NCBI RefSeq assembly: GCF_030766935.1
Contig: NZ_JASERL010000001.1
Coordinates: 1,178,001 to 1,242,000, forward strand
Reading direction: 5' to 3'
Origin: Streptomyces sp. KL109B
GTDB lineage: Bacteria > Actinomycetota > Actinomycetes > Streptomycetales > Streptomycetaceae
Length of the DNA stretch: 64,000 bases
The position numbers and the translations under genes are program-made. Numbering within the stretch: the stretch's first letter is position 1; each line of letters opens with the position of its first letter. This document shows positions 16,129 through 25,188 of this stretch, piece after piece. The notes beneath the pieces are model-generated. The model was not told the origin of the DNA. It saw only the letters and a list, made by a program, of their open reading frames with translations, and did not search any database.

Positions 16129-17004
16129 ATGAACATCGACGACCTCACGGCGATCGACGTCCACACCCACGCGGAGGTCTCGTCCAAGGGAAAGTCCTCC
16201 CTCGACGAAGACCTCCACGCGGCCTCGTCCACGTACTTCAAGATCGAGGGCAATCGGAAGCCGACGCTCGAGGAGACGGCCGCCTACTACCGCGAGCGGA
16301 ACATGGCCGCCGTGATCTTCACGGTCGACGCCGAGTCCGCGACGGGCACGGAGCCGGTCCCGAACGAGGAGGTGGCGGAGGCGGCGGCAGCCCACCCCGA
16401 CACCCTCATCCCCTTCGCCTCCATCGACCCGTTCCGGGGCCGGGCCGGGGTGAAGCAGGCCCGCCGCCTGGTGGAGGAGTACGGAGTGAAGGGCTTCAAA
16501 TTCCACCCCTCCATCCAGGCCTTCTTCCCCAACGACCGCGCGCTCGCCTACGACCTCTACGAACTGATCGAGGAAACCGGCACCATCGCCCTCTTCCACA
16601 CCGGCCAGACCGGCATCGGCGCGGGCGTCCCCGGTGGCGGCGGCATCCGCCTGAAGTACTCGAATCCCCTGTATGTGGACGACGTGGCGGCCGACTTCCC
16701 GCACCTCAAGATCATCCTGGCGCACCCGTCCTTCCCCTGGCAGGACGAGGCACTGGCGGTGGCCACCCACAAACCCGGCGTCCACATCGACCTCTCCGGC
16801 TGGTCCCCGAAGTACTTCCCGCCCCAGCTGATCCAGTACGCGAACACGCTCCTCAAGGACAAGGTCCTCTTCGGCTCCGACTACCCGGTCCTCACGCCGG
16901 ACCGCTGGCTCTCGGACTTCGCGAAGCTGCAGATCAAGGATGAAGTCCGCCCGAAGATCCTCAAGGAGAACGCGGCCCGCCTGCTCGGCCTGACCAAGCC
17001 GTGA
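16129..17004 (+). CDS. Amidohydrolase-2 family metal-dependent hydrolase/decarboxylase
   Basis: A 291-residue TIM-barrel enzyme of the amidohydrolase-2 (ACMSD-like) group. Metal-ligand motifs are the N-terminal IDVHTHAE (about 8-15), FKFHPSIQAF (about 125), IILAHPSFPW (about 199) and the late FGSDYPVLTPD (about 252). Members hydrolyse or decarboxylate aromatic and lactone-like acids. It follows the SDR by 5 bp and precedes the acyl-CoA ligase by about 20 bp, so it acts in the same catabolic pathway; the substrate is unknown. Confidence 0.87.
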   Translation: MNIDDLTAIDVHTHAEVSSKGKSSLDEDLHAASSTYFKIEGNRKPTLEETAAYYRERNMAAVIFTVDAESATGTEPVPNEEVAEAAAAHPDTLIPFASIDPFRGRAGVKQARRLVEEYGVKGFKFHPSIQAFFPNDRALAYDLYELIEETGTIALFHTGQTGIGAGVPGGGGIRLKYSNPLYVDDVAADFPHLKIILAHPSFPWQDEALAVATHKPGVHIDLSGWSPKYFPPQLIQYANTLLKDKVLFGSDYPVLTPDRWLSDFAKLQIKDEVRPKILKENAARLLGLTKP

Positions 17005-17025
17005 CAACCCCTCAGGAGGTTCCGG

Positions 17026-18540
17026 ATGCGCAACGAGGGACTGGGGTCCTGGCCCGCCCGCCGAGCCCGCAAGACCCCGCACCGCACCGCCCTGATCCAC
17101 AACGGCACGACCTGCTCGTACGCCGATCTGCACGCCCGCACGACCCGCCTCGCCCACGCCCTGCGCGCACGGGGCGTGCGCCGCGGCGACCGGATCGCGT
17201 ACCTCGGCCCGAACCACCCCTCGTACCTGGAGACGCTGTTCGCGGCGGGCACCCTGGGCGCGGTCTTCGTCCCGCTCAACACGCGCCTGTCGACGTCCGA
17301 ACTCGCCTACCAGATACGGGACTCGGGAGCACAGACCCTCCTGCACACGGGCAACGCGGAAACCGCGACGGCCCTCTCCGTCCCCGTGACGATCGAGGCG
17401 GAGGGAGACGGGTACGAGGACCTACTCGCGACGTCCCCCGCCGACCCGGTGGACGAGTCGGTGTCGGCCGACGACATCTGCCTCATCATGTACACCTCGG
17501 GCACGACGGGCCGCCCCAAGGGCGCCATGCTCACCCACGCCAACCTGACCTGGAACGCGATCAACGTCCTCGTCGACCACGACCTGATCGCCGACGACGT
17601 GGCCCTGGTCTCGGCGCCCCTCTTCCACACGGCGGGCCTGAACATGCTCACGCTGCCCGTGCTGCTGAAGGGCGGCGCGTGCGTGCTGGTGGGGGCCTTC
17701 GACCCGGCGGCGACGTTCGACCTGGTGCGCCGCCATCGGATCACCTTCATGTTCGGCGTCCCGACGATGTTCGACCTGCTCACCCGCCAGCCCGCCTGGC
17801 CCACCGCCGACCTCTCCTCTCTCCGCCTCCTGACCTGCGGCGGCGCCCCGGTGCCCGCCCCGCTGATCGCGACGTACCAGCAACGCGGCCTCACCTTCCT
17901 CCAGGGCTACGGCATGACGGAGGCGTCCCCCGGCACCCTCTTCCTGGACGCGGAGCACGCGACGACGAAGGCGGGCTCGGCGGGCGTCCCGCACTTCTTC
18001 AGCGACGTACAGGTGGTGAGCCCGGACCTGACACCGGTGAACGTCGACGAGACCGGCGAAGTCCTCGTCCGCGGCCCACACGTGATGCCCGGCTACTGGG
18101 GCCTCCCGGACGCGACCCAACAGGCCTTCACGGACGGCTGGTTCCGCACCGGCGACGCGGCCCGCGTGGACGCCGACGGCTACGTCACCATCGTCGACCG
18201 CTTCAAGGACATGATCATCTCGGGCGGCGAGAACATCTACCCCGCCGAGCTCGAGTCCGCCCTCCTCGCCCACCCCGATGTGGCGGAGTGCGCGGTGATC
18301 GGGATCCCCGACGAGAAATGGGGCGAGGTCCCCCGGGCGGTCGTGGTGCCACGCGAGGGCACGACCCCCGACCCCCAGGCACTCCTCGCCTCCCTCACCG
18401 GCACCCTGGCCCGCTACAAGATCCCCAAATCCCTGCTCCTGACGGACGAACTCCCACGCACGGCCTCCGGCAAACTCCTCAAACCCCAGGTCCGCACCCG
18501 CTACGGCACCCCGAACCCGCGGACACAACAAGAAAGTTGA
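17026..18540 (+). CDS. Acyl-CoA synthetase (AMP-forming)
   Basis: A 504-residue ANL-superfamily ligase that adenylates a carboxylic acid and transfers it to CoA. The P-loop YTSGTTGRPKGAM is at about 158-170, the core motif GYGMTEASPGT at about 298, the adenylate-binding GWFRTGD at about 381 and the hinge DRFKDMIISGGENIYP at about 400. The C-terminal catalytic lysine is in PRTASGKLLKP. It is complete and probably acts on medium/long-chain or aryl acids. The operon context (SDR, amidohydrolase, MaoC) suggests activation of a side-chain acid followed by beta-oxidation-like steps. The next gene starts 12 bp after the stop. Confidence 0.93.
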   Translation: MRNEGLGSWPARRARKTPHRTALIHNGTTCSYADLHARTTRLAHALRARGVRRGDRIAYLGPNHPSYLETLFAAGTLGAVFVPLNTRLSTSELAYQIRDSGAQTLLHTGNAETATALSVPVTIEAEGDGYEDLLATSPADPVDESVSADDICLIMYTSGTTGRPKGAMLTHANLTWNAINVLVDHDLIADDVALVSAPLFHTAGLNMLTLPVLLKGGACVLVGAFDPAATFDLVRRHRITFMFGVPTMFDLLTRQPAWPTADLSSLRLLTCGGAPVPAPLIATYQQRGLTFLQGYGMTEASPGTLFLDAEHATTKAGSAGVPHFFSDVQVVSPDLTPVNVDETGEVLVRGPHVMPGYWGLPDATQQAFTDGWFRTGDAARVDADGYVTIVDRFKDMIISGGENIYPAELESALLAHPDVAECAVIGIPDEKWGEVPRAVVVPREGTTPDPQALLASLTGTLARYKIPKSLLLTDELPRTASGKLLKPQVRTRYGTPNPRTQQES

Positions 18541-18552
18541 GAACAGCGAACC

Positions 18553-19014
18553 ATGCCCCTCACCGTGAACGGCCTGGACGACCTCAAGAAGCTGAGCCCC
18601 GGCACCGACCTCGGCACCAGCGACTGGCTGGAGATCACCCAGGACCGCATCAACACCTTCGCCGACGCCACCGGCGACCACCAATGGATCCACGTGGACC
18701 CGGCCCGCGCCGCCGCCGGCCCCTTCGGCGCCCCCATCGCCCACGGCTACCTGACCCTCTCCCTCTTCATCCCCCTCTTCACCGCCCTCCTCGACGTCCA
18801 GGGCGTCACCACAAAGGTCAACTACGGCCTGAACAAGGTCCGCTTCCCGGCCCCGGTGAAGGCAGGCGCACGCATCCGCCTCAACGCTTCGCTGGAATCG
18901 GTGGAGGAGGTCGCCGGGGGAGGAGCCCAAATCACGGTGAACGGCACGATAGAAATCGAAAACTCCCCGAAGCCCGCCGCCGTCCTCCAAAGCGTCTCCC
19001 GCTTCTACGCCTGA
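18553..19014 (+). CDS. MaoC-like (R)-enoyl-CoA hydratase
   Basis: A hot-dog-fold hydratase of 153 residues. The catalytic hydratase-2 motif is at about 33-62: FADATGDHQWIHVDPARA (catalytic Asp and His) followed by GPFGAPIAHGYLTLSL. It hydrates trans-2-enoyl-CoA to the (R)-3-hydroxyacyl-CoA that the operon's SDR could oxidise. It is last in the operon and is followed at 19037 by a bidirectional terminator. Confidence 0.93.
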   Translation: MPLTVNGLDDLKKLSPGTDLGTSDWLEITQDRINTFADATGDHQWIHVDPARAAAGPFGAPIAHGYLTLSLFIPLFTALLDVQGVTTKVNYGLNKVRFPAPVKAGARIRLNASLESVEEVAGGGAQITVNGTIEIENSPKPAAVLQSVSRFYA

Positions 19015-19036
19015 GGGGCACCCCGCGACACGTAAA

Positions 19037-19074
19037 AAGACCCCGCTGCAGCGTCTCCGCTACGACGGGGTCTT
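19037..19074. terminator. Bidirectional terminator between MaoC gene and tRNA-Arg
   Basis: AAGACCCCG (19037-19045) pairs with CGGGGTCTT (19066-19074). On the minus strand the stem is followed by a T-tract (TCTTTTTAC), making a classical intrinsic terminator for the tRNA transcript. On the plus strand it closes the MaoC operon. Confidence 0.85.
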
Positions 19075-19092
19075 CAGGCACTCCATAAAGGG

Positions 19093-19164
19093 TGCCCCCG
19101 GCAGGATTCGAACCTGCGCACACGGCTCCGGAGGCCGTTGCTCTATCCCCTGAGCTACGGGGGC
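19093..19164 (-). tRNA. tRNA-Arg (anticodon CCG)
   Basis: On the minus strand a 72-nt cloverleaf is readable. The acceptor stem is GCCCCCG/CGGGGGC with discriminator A; the D-arm is GCTC/GAGC. The anticodon stem ACGGC/GCCGT encloses loop CTCCGGA, placing anticodon CCG in the centre, so it decodes CGG. The T-arm is GCAGG-TTCGAAT-CCTGC. No CCA is encoded. The 3' end faces the MaoC gene. tRNA 3' ends are common integration sites in Streptomyces, but no integrase or duplicated 3' end is seen here. Confidence 0.97.
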
Positions 19165-19326
19165 GTGCGCCGCGCGGTGCGTGGCGACGGGTAGAACACT
19201 ACCAGCTCCTTTGGGGTTCCCAGGAACGGGTTATGGCGCGGGGAACGGTGGGGTTCGGGTCGCCTGTACGGGGCGGAAGTGGGGAAAACCCGGACGCGGT
19301 GGTGGGTGCCGACCTACTCTCGAGTT

Positions 19327-19803
19327 GTGCCAGGCGCGTCCGGCCGAGTCCTTGTCGTGGACGACAACAAGGTCATTCGGCAGCTGATCAGGGTCAACCT
19401 CGAGCTGGAGGGCTTCGAGGTCGTGACCGCGGCCGATGGTGCCGAATGTTTGGACGTGATCGATCAGGTGCGACCCGACGTCGTGACGCTGGACGTCGTC
19501 ATGCCCCGCCTCGACGGACTCCGCACCGCCGCCCGGCTCCGCGCCGACGCCCGTACGAGGTCGCTGCCCATCGTCGTCGTCAGCGCCTGCACCCAGTACG
19601 AGGTCGAGAGCGGGCTCGACGTCGGGGTCGACGCGTTCCTGGCCAAGCCCTTCGAACCCGGTGAACTGGTGCGTGTCGTACGGCAGTTGAGCGAGCGGGG
19701 GCGTTCGGCGGGCGGTGCGGGCGGGGGCTCCAGGGCGAATGTCGCGCACACCGTGGGCGCCGTGGACGACTCCGGGCCGGCCGCCAGGACCGCCGACGCC
19801 TGA
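19327..19803 (+). CDS. Single-domain response regulator (receiver only)
   Basis: A 158-residue CheY-like receiver without an output domain. Visible features are RVLVVDDNKVIR (acidic pocket), the phospho-acceptor Asp in VVTLDVVMPRLDGL (about residue 59), the conserved Ser/Thr in VVVSACT and the Lys in AFLAKPFEPGELV. The C-terminal about 35 residues are Gly/Ala-rich and disordered. GTG 19327 (VPGASGRVLVVDD) is preferred over an upstream ATG at 19279 that adds a non-conserved leader. No kinase lies next to it, so it is an orphan. The nearest kinase gene in the window, about 10 kb away, also lacks a regulator, but a link would be speculation. Confidence 0.85.
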   Translation: MPGASGRVLVVDDNKVIRQLIRVNLELEGFEVVTAADGAECLDVIDQVRPDVVTLDVVMPRLDGLRTAARLRADARTRSLPIVVVSACTQYEVESGLDVGVDAFLAKPFEPGELVRVVRQLSERGRSAGGAGGGSRANVAHTVGAVDDSGPAARTADA

Positions 19804-19893
19804 CCGTCCCGGCGGGCGCCCACCCGTCCGTATCCCGGATCTTCGGGGAAACCGGCTCGCCTACCCACCCCCCTCCTCCCATACGCTTGTCCC

Positions 19894-20961
19894 GTGACCC
19901 CCGCCGAGCTCTCCCGCACCGTCCTGCGCGCTGTCCGCCGCGCGGTCGACGACGGCGAGCTCGACGTGGCCGTGTGCGGGGCCGAGCAGCGGGTCGTCGT
20001 CGAGCGGTCGCGGCCCGGCGGGCGCGGCGACTACGCCACGAACGTCGCGCTGCAGCTCGCCCGGCCCGCCGGCCGGCCCCCGCGGCAGGTCGCCGAGATC
20101 CTGTCGCGCCGGCTCGGCGACAGCCCCGGCATCACCGACGTCGCCGTCACCGGACCCGGGTTCCTCAACTTCAGCTTGACCGGACCCGGGGCCGCGCCCG
20201 CCGCCCTCGTCGCCGAGATCCTGCGCGCCGGGCACCAGTACGGGTATGCCGATGGCGATACCGGGCGGCTCGTCCGGCTGCACGCCCCCCACGAGGTCCG
20301 TGCCGTCGTGGTCATGGAGGTCGTCGCCGACCTCCTCCGGTCCCAGGGCGCCCTCGTGCGGACCAGTTGCGCGGAGCGGCCCCGCCCCGAGTGGGTCGAT
20401 GTCCTCGGTGTCACGGCGGATCTCCGGAGGGACACAAGTGACGCCCCCGACGCCGAGCACGTCACCCTCCGCCCCGTCCCCGCCCCCGCCGACCCCCTCC
20501 CGCTCGGCCGGGACGCCGCCCGCTGGGCCCTGCTCCACCCCGCCGGACACGACCACCCCCGGGTCGACGAGCGGCACCTCGCCCAGCGCGAGTCCAACCC
20601 GCTCTTCCGCGTCCAGTACGCCCACGCCCGCACCCGCGCCCTGACCCGCAACGCCGCCCGGCTGGGATTCGACGCCGCCCCCGGCGACGTAGAGGAGTAC
20701 CGGGACCTCCTCGCGGCCCTCGAGGACCACCCCCGCATCCTCCGCTCCGCCGCGGAGCACCACGCCCCCGACCGGCTCGCCCGGCACCTCGTCGGCGTCG
20801 CCGACGCGTTCCTCGCCGACCTGCACCCGTACGTACTGCCCCAAGGCGAAGAGAAACCCTCGGCCGCCCACCGCGCCCGGCTCGCGCTCGCCGAAGCCGT
20901 CGGGACGGTGCTCGCAGGCGGCCTGACCCTGCTCGGCATCGACGCCCCCGCCCATGTCTAA
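19894..20961 (+). CDS. nrtL: ArgS-related anticodon-binding protein NrtL
   Basis: A 355-residue paralogue of arginyl-tRNA synthetase without its catalytic core. The N-terminal region (about 1-120) resembles the ArgRS additional domain, including GDYATNVALQLARPAGRPPRQVAEIL and GPGFLNFSL. The C-terminal region (about 230-355) has the DALR anticodon-binding signature NPLFRVQYAHARTRAL and LGIDAPAHV. The HIGH and KMSK-type active-site motifs are absent and the middle is short and unrelated, so aminoacylation is not expected. It sits 27 bp before lysA, where other actinobacteria have argS-lysA. Possibly it binds tRNA-Arg in a regulatory role (inference). Confidence 0.85.
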   Translation: MTPAELSRTVLRAVRRAVDDGELDVAVCGAEQRVVVERSRPGGRGDYATNVALQLARPAGRPPRQVAEILSRRLGDSPGITDVAVTGPGFLNFSLTGPGAAPAALVAEILRAGHQYGYADGDTGRLVRLHAPHEVRAVVVMEVVADLLRSQGALVRTSCAERPRPEWVDVLGVTADLRRDTSDAPDAEHVTLRPVPAPADPLPLGRDAARWALLHPAGHDHPRVDERHLAQRESNPLFRVQYAHARTRALTRNAARLGFDAAPGDVEEYRDLLAALEDHPRILRSAAEHHAPDRLARHLVGVADAFLADLHPYVLPQGEEKPSAAHRARLALAEAVGTVLAGGLTLLGIDAPAHV

Positions 20962-20988
20962 AGAACAAGAAGTGAGCGACCCGCAGCC

Positions 20989-22383
20989 ATGAGCCGTTCC
21001 GCGCACCCCGCAGGCCCCCGTCACGCCGATGTGCTCCCCGAGGGCCACTACTCCAGCGCCCCGCCGGCCGACCTCAACACCCTCGACCCGAAGGTGTGGG
21101 CGCAGACCGTCGCCCGTACCGGCGACGGCGCCGTCTCCGTCGGAGGCGTCGAAGTCGCCCGGCTCGCCGAGGAGTTCGGTACCCCGGCGTACTTCCTCGA
21201 CGAGGCGGACTTCAGGGCCAGGTGCGCCGCCTGGCGCGACGCCTTCGGGCCCGACGCCGATGTCTTCTACGCCGGCAAGGCGTTCCTGTCCCGCGCCGTC
21301 GTGCGGTGGCTGCACGAGGAAGGGCTCAATCTCGATGTGTGCTCGGGGGGCGAGCTGGCCACCGCGCTCTCCGCCGGGATGCCCGCCGAGCGCATCGCCT
21401 TCCACGGCAACAACAAGACCGAGGAAGAGATCCACCGCGCCGTCGAGGTCGGCGTCGGCCGCATCGTTCTCGACTCCTTCCAGGAGATCGTGCGCGTCGC
21501 CCACATCGCCGACGGCCTCGGCAAGCGGCAGCGCGTACAGATCCGCGTCACCGTGGGCGTCGAGGCGCACACCCACGAGTTCATCGCCACCGCGCACGAA
21601 GACCAGAAGTTCGGCATCGCGCTCGCCGACGGGCAGGCCGCCGAAGCCGTGCGGCGCGCCCTCAAGCTCGACGGCATCGAGCTGATCGGGATCCACTCGC
21701 ACATCGGCTCGCAGATCTTCGACATGGCCGGCTTCGAGGTCGCCGCGCGCCGCGTCGTCGGGCTGCTCGCCGAGGTGCGCGACGAGCACGGCGTCGAGCT
21801 TCCCGAGATCGACCTCGGTGGCGGCCTCGGCATCGCGTACACGAGCGACGACGACCCGCGCGAGCCGCACGAGATCGCGAAGGCGCTGAACGAGATCGTG
21901 ACGCGTGAGTGCGAGGCGGCCTCCCTGCGGACCCCGCGTATCTCCGTCGAGCCGGGGCGCGCCATCGTCGGCCCGACCGCGTTCACGCTGTACACCGTCG
22001 GCACCGTCAAGCCCCTCGAAGGACTGCGGACCTACGTCTCCGTGGACGGCGGCATGTCCGACAACATCCGTACGGCGCTGTACGACGCCGAGTACACGGT
22101 CGCCCTCGTCTCCCGCCGCTCCGACGCCGAGCCGATGCTCGTCCGTGTCGTCGGCAAGCACTGTGAGAGTGGCGACATCGTGGTCAAGGACGCGTTCCTG
22201 CCGTCCGATGTCGCCGCCGGGGATCTGATCGCCGTGCCGGCCACCGGTGCGTACTGCCGGTCCATGGCCAGCAACTACAACCACGCGCTTCGCCCGCCCG
22301 TCGTCGCCGTCCGGGACGGCGAGGCCCGGGTGATCGTCCGGCGCGAGACGGAGGAAGATCTCCTGCGTCTCGACGTCGGATAA
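20989..22383 (+). CDS. lysA: Diaminopimelate decarboxylase
   Basis: PLP enzyme (464 residues) catalysing the last step of lysine synthesis, meso-diaminopimelate to L-lysine. The alanine-racemase-like barrel carries the PLP lysine Lys97 in FYAGKAFLSRAV. Substrate/PLP motifs are HSHIGSQIFD (about 238), GGGLGIAY (about 280), EPGRAIVGPTAFTLY (about 322) and, in the C-terminal barrel, GKHCESGDIV with catalytic Cys and YCRSMASNYNHALRPP. The start MSRSAHPAGP is 27 bp after nrtL. A 49-nt hairpin separates it from hom. Confidence 0.97.
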   Translation: MSRSAHPAGPRHADVLPEGHYSSAPPADLNTLDPKVWAQTVARTGDGAVSVGGVEVARLAEEFGTPAYFLDEADFRARCAAWRDAFGPDADVFYAGKAFLSRAVVRWLHEEGLNLDVCSGGELATALSAGMPAERIAFHGNNKTEEEIHRAVEVGVGRIVLDSFQEIVRVAHIADGLGKRQRVQIRVTVGVEAHTHEFIATAHEDQKFGIALADGQAAEAVRRALKLDGIELIGIHSHIGSQIFDMAGFEVAARRVVGLLAEVRDEHGVELPEIDLGGGLGIAYTSDDDPREPHEIAKALNEIVTRECEAASLRTPRISVEPGRAIVGPTAFTLYTVGTVKPLEGLRTYVSVDGGMSDNIRTALYDAEYTVALVSRRSDAEPMLVRVVGKHCESGDIVVKDAFLPSDVAAGDLIAVPATGAYCRSMASNYNHALRPPVVAVRDGEARVIVRRETEEDLLRLDVG

Positions 22384-22394
22384 ATGAAATCTAC

Positions 22395-22443
22395 GTCTCA
22401 CGATCCGGACCGTGGGCTGAATCCCCGGTCCGGTGGGTGAGAC
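22395..22443 (+). promoter_or_regulatory. Long composite hairpin between lysA and hom
   Basis: GTCTCAC (22395-22401) pairs with GTGAGAC (22437-22443), and CCGGACC (22405-22411) pairs with GGTCCGG (22427-22433). A symmetrical 3x3 internal loop lies between the two helices and a 15-nt loop closes the stem. There is no T-tract. It could be a Streptomyces-type terminator for lysA or a processing/attenuation element before hom. Two perfect tandem CGCAGAAACA copies (22453-22472) follow. Confidence 0.7.
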
Positions 22444-22497
22444 TGGTCCCACCGCAGAAACACGCAGAAACACGTAGTAGTAGAGAAACGAGGTCGC

Positions 22498-23790
22498 ATG
22501 ATGCGTACGCGTCCGCTGAAGGTGGCGCTGCTGGGCTGTGGGGTTGTCGGCTCAGAGGTGGCGCGCATCATGACGACGCACGCCGATGACCTCGCCAACC
22601 GGATCGGTGCCCCCGTCGAGCTCGCGGGTGTCGCCGTGCGGCGGCCGTCCCGGGTGCGCGAGGGGATCGACCCGGCGCTGGTCACCACCGATGCCACCGC
22701 GCTCGTGAAACGCGGGGACATTGATGTCGTGGTGGAGGTGATTGGTGGCATCGAGCCCGCTCGCACCCTCATCACCACCGCCTTCGAGCACGGCGCCTCC
22801 GTCGTCTCCGCCAACAAGGCGCTCGTCGCCCAGGACGGCGAGGCGCTGCACGCCGCGGCGCTCGACAATGGCGAGGACCTGTACTACGAGGCCGCCGTCG
22901 CCGGGGCGATTCCGCTGGTCAGGCCGCTGCGCGAGTCGCTGGCCGGGGACAAGGTCAACCGCGTCCTCGGCATCGTCAACGGCACGACGAACTTCATCCT
23001 CGACGCCATGGACACGACCGGTGCCGGCTACCAGGAAGCGCTCGACGAGGCCACCGCCCTCGGATACGCCGAGGCCGACCCGACCGCCGACGTCGAGGGC
23101 TTCGACGCCGCCGCCAAGGCCGCCATCCTCGCCGGGATCGCCTTCCACACCCGCGTACGCCTCGACGACGTGTACCGCGAGGGCATGACCGAGGTCACCG
23201 CCGCCGACTTCGCTTCCGCGAAGCAGATGGGCTGCACCATCAAGCTGCTCGCCATCTGCGAGCGCGCCGCCGACGGCCAGTCCGTCACCGCGCGCGTGCA
23301 CCCCGCGATGATTCCGCTCTCGCACCCGCTGGCCTCCGTGCGCGGCGCGTACAACGCCGTGTTCGTCGAGGCCGAGGCCGCGGGGCAGCTCATGTTCTAC
23401 GGTCCGGGCGCCGGCGGCTCGCCGACCGCGTCCGCCGTACTGGGCGACCTCGTCGCCGTCTGCCGCAACCGCCTGGGCGGCGCGACGGGACCCGGCGAAT
23501 CCGCGTACACGCAGTTGCCCGTATCGCCCATGGGCGACGTGGTGACGCGGTACCACATCAGCCTCGACGTGGCCGACAAGCCCGGCGTTCTCGCGCAGGT
23601 GGCGACGGTCTTCGCCGAGCACGGTGTCTCCATCGACACCGTGCGCCAGTCGGGGAAGGACGGCGAGGCCTCCCTCGTCGTCGTCACCCATCGCGCGTCC
23701 GACGCGGCCCTCAACGGGACCGTGGAGGCGCTGCGTCAGCTCGACACCGTGCGCGGTGTCGCCAGCATCATGCGTGTTGAAGGGGAGTAG
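22498..23790 (+). CDS. hom: Homoserine dehydrogenase
   Basis: NAD(P)H-dependent enzyme (430 residues) converting aspartate semialdehyde to homoserine, the branch point to threonine and methionine. Rossmann motif [12 protein letters not shown] is at about 11-22, [10 protein letters not shown] at about 80, the catalytic-domain [13 protein letters not shown] at about 162 and [16 protein letters not shown] at about 197. A C-terminal ACT domain (about 350-425, [25 protein letters not shown]) suggests threonine feedback inhibition, as in other actinobacteria. thrC starts 5 bp after the stop, so hom-thrC form an operon. Confidence 0.97.
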   Translation: MMRTRPLKVALLGCGVVGSEVARIMTTHADDLANRIGAPVELAGVAVRRPSRVREGIDPALVTTDATALVKRGDIDVVVEVIGGIEPARTLITTAFEHGASVVSANKALVAQDGEALHAAALDNGEDLYYEAAVAGAIPLVRPLRESLAGDKVNRVLGIVNGTTNFILDAMDTTGAGYQEALDEATALGYAEADPTADVEGFDAAAKAAILAGIAFHTRVRLDDVYREGMTEVTAADFASAKQMGCTIKLLAICERAADGQSVTARVHPAMIPLSHPLASVRGAYNAVFVEAEAAGQLMFYGPGAGGSPTASAVLGDLVAVCRNRLGGATGPGESAYTQLPVSPMGDVVTRYHISLDVADKPGVLAQVATVFAEHGVSIDTVRQSGKDGEASLVVVTHRASDAALNGTVEALRQLDTVRGVASIMRVEGE

Positions 23791-23795
23791 CAGGG

Positions 23796-24863
23796 ATGAC
23801 CGGAATGACCCACCAGTGGCGCGGCATCATCGAGGAGTACCGGGACCGGCTCCCGGTGACCGACACCACGCCGGTCGTGACACTGCGCGAGGGCGGCACG
23901 CCGCTCGTACCCGCGCAGGTGCTCTCCGAGCGCACGGGCTGTGAGGTCCACCTGAAGGTGGAGGGCGCGAACCCGACGGGTTCGTTCAAGGACCGCGGCA
24001 TGACCATGGCCATCACGAAGGCCAAGGAGGAGGGCGCGAAGGCCGTCATCTGCGCCTCCACCGGCAACACCTCGGCGTCCGCCGCCGCGTACGCCGTGCG
24101 CGCCGGCATGGTCTGCGCCGTGCTCGTGCCGCAGGGCAAGATCGCCATGGGCAAGATGGGCCAGGCGCTCGTCTACGGCTCGAAGATCCTCCAGGTCGAC
24201 GGCAACTTCGACGACTGCCTCAACCTCGCCCGCGCCCTCTCCGAGAACTACCCGGTGGCGCTGGTCAACTCGGTGAACCCGTACCGCATCGAGGGCCAGA
24301 AGACGGCCTCGTTCGAGATCGTGGACGCCCTCGGCGACGCCCCCGACATCCATGTGCTGCCCGTCGGCAACGCCGGCAACATCACGGCGTACTGGAAGGG
24401 CTATCAGGAGTACGCCGCCGACTCGGTGTCGTCCCGTACGCCGCGCATGTGGGGCTTCCAGGCCTCCGGCAGCGCGCCGATCGTGCGCGGCGAGGTCGTC
24501 AAGGACCCGTCGACGATCGCCACCGCGATTCGCATTGGCAACCCCGCCTCGTGGCAGCACGCGCTCGCCGCGCGCGACGACTCGGGCGGCGCCATCGACG
24601 AGGTGACGGACCGTGAGATCCTGCGCGCCTACAAGCTGTTGGCGTCCCAGGAGGGTGTCTTCGTGGAGCCCGCGTCCGCCGCGTCCGTCGCCGGTCTGCT
24701 GAAGGCCGCCGAGGAGGGCAAGGTCGACAAGGGGCAGAAGATCGTCTGCACCGTCACCGGCAACGGCCTCAAGGACCCGGACTGGGCCGTCGCAGGCGCC
24801 CCGCAGCCCGTCACCGTCCCGGTCGACTCCGCCGCGGCCGCCGAGCGTCTCGGGCTCGCCTGA
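23796..24863 (+). CDS. thrC: Threonine synthase
   Basis: PLP enzyme (355 residues) converting O-phosphohomoserine to threonine. The PLP lysine is in [14 protein letters not shown] (about residue 67), followed by the [13 protein letters not shown] phosphate-binding loop (about 88) and the second loop [13 protein letters not shown] (about 187). It is the short actinobacterial form. Co-transcribed with hom (5-bp gap). thrB lies downstream but is separated by a 325-bp region with its own signals, so homoserine kinase may be expressed separately. Confidence 0.97.
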   Translation: MTGMTHQWRGIIEEYRDRLPVTDTTPVVTLREGGTPLVPAQVLSERTGCEVHLKVEGANPTGSFKDRGMTMAITKAKEEGAKAVICASTGNTSASAAAYAVRAGMVCAVLVPQGKIAMGKMGQALVYGSKILQVDGNFDDCLNLARALSENYPVALVNSVNPYRIEGQKTASFEIVDALGDAPDIHVLPVGNAGNITAYWKGYQEYAADSVSSRTPRMWGFQASGSAPIVRGEVVKDPSTIATAIRIGNPASWQHALAARDDSGGAIDEVTDREILRAYKLLASQEGVFVEPASAASVAGLLKAAEEGKVDKGQKIVCTVTGNGLKDPDWAVAGAPQPVTVPVDSAAAAERLGLA

Positions 24864-25188
24864 GGGGTTCGCCTGAGGGGTTCGCCCGAAACACGCGACA
24901 CCGCAGGACACTTAGGCGACACTGACACCTCGTCAACTGGGCTTTTGTGGACAGGGGGTGCACAGGGGGGCTTACGACACGCATCGTGCGCCTCCTGTGC
25001 GCCCTATGTCGCCACTGAACCTTCCTTCGATAGGCTGTATCGAACCCGCCCACCGCATATGCCGTGGTCCGCCGCCGTTTTGTCTCTCGCGGCCCGGGTG
25101 TCGACACACGCATCACAAGAACATCGACGCATCACAAGACATCGGACGTTCTCGAAACATCCCGCAGCTCAAGGAGAGTCATCCAGCG
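24864..25188 (+). promoter_or_regulatory. thrC-thrB intergenic region with palindrome and tandem repeat
   Basis: No convincing gene lies in these 325 bases. They hold a perfect palindrome TTCGATA-GGCTG-TATCGAA at 25026-25044 and a direct tandem repeat of ACGCATCACAAG(A)ACATCG at 25108-25126 and 25127-25144. AAGGAGAG lies 13 bp before thrB. The region probably carries an independent thrB promoter with an operator-like palindrome; I cannot assign -35/-10 boxes with confidence. Confidence 0.55.

Noticed and set aside
16130..19014. Natural-product biosynthetic cluster
   Set aside because: Acyl-CoA ligase, SDR, MaoC and amidohydrolase fit a small catabolic operon; no PKS, NRPS or tailoring genes are present.
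19093..19164. Integrative element attached at tRNA-Arg(CCG)
   Set aside because: tRNA 3' ends are common integration sites in Streptomyces, but no integrase, excisionase, Rep gene or duplicated tRNA 3' end is visible on either side.
22453..22472. Two tandem CGCAGAAACA copies before hom as an operator
   Set aside because: Only two short copies with no symmetry; noted with the hairpin but not supported as a binding site.
19861..22473. 870-codon minus-strand frame over nrtL/lysA
   Set aside because: Shadow frame created by GC bias; the plus strand has lysA motifs and a PLP lysine.
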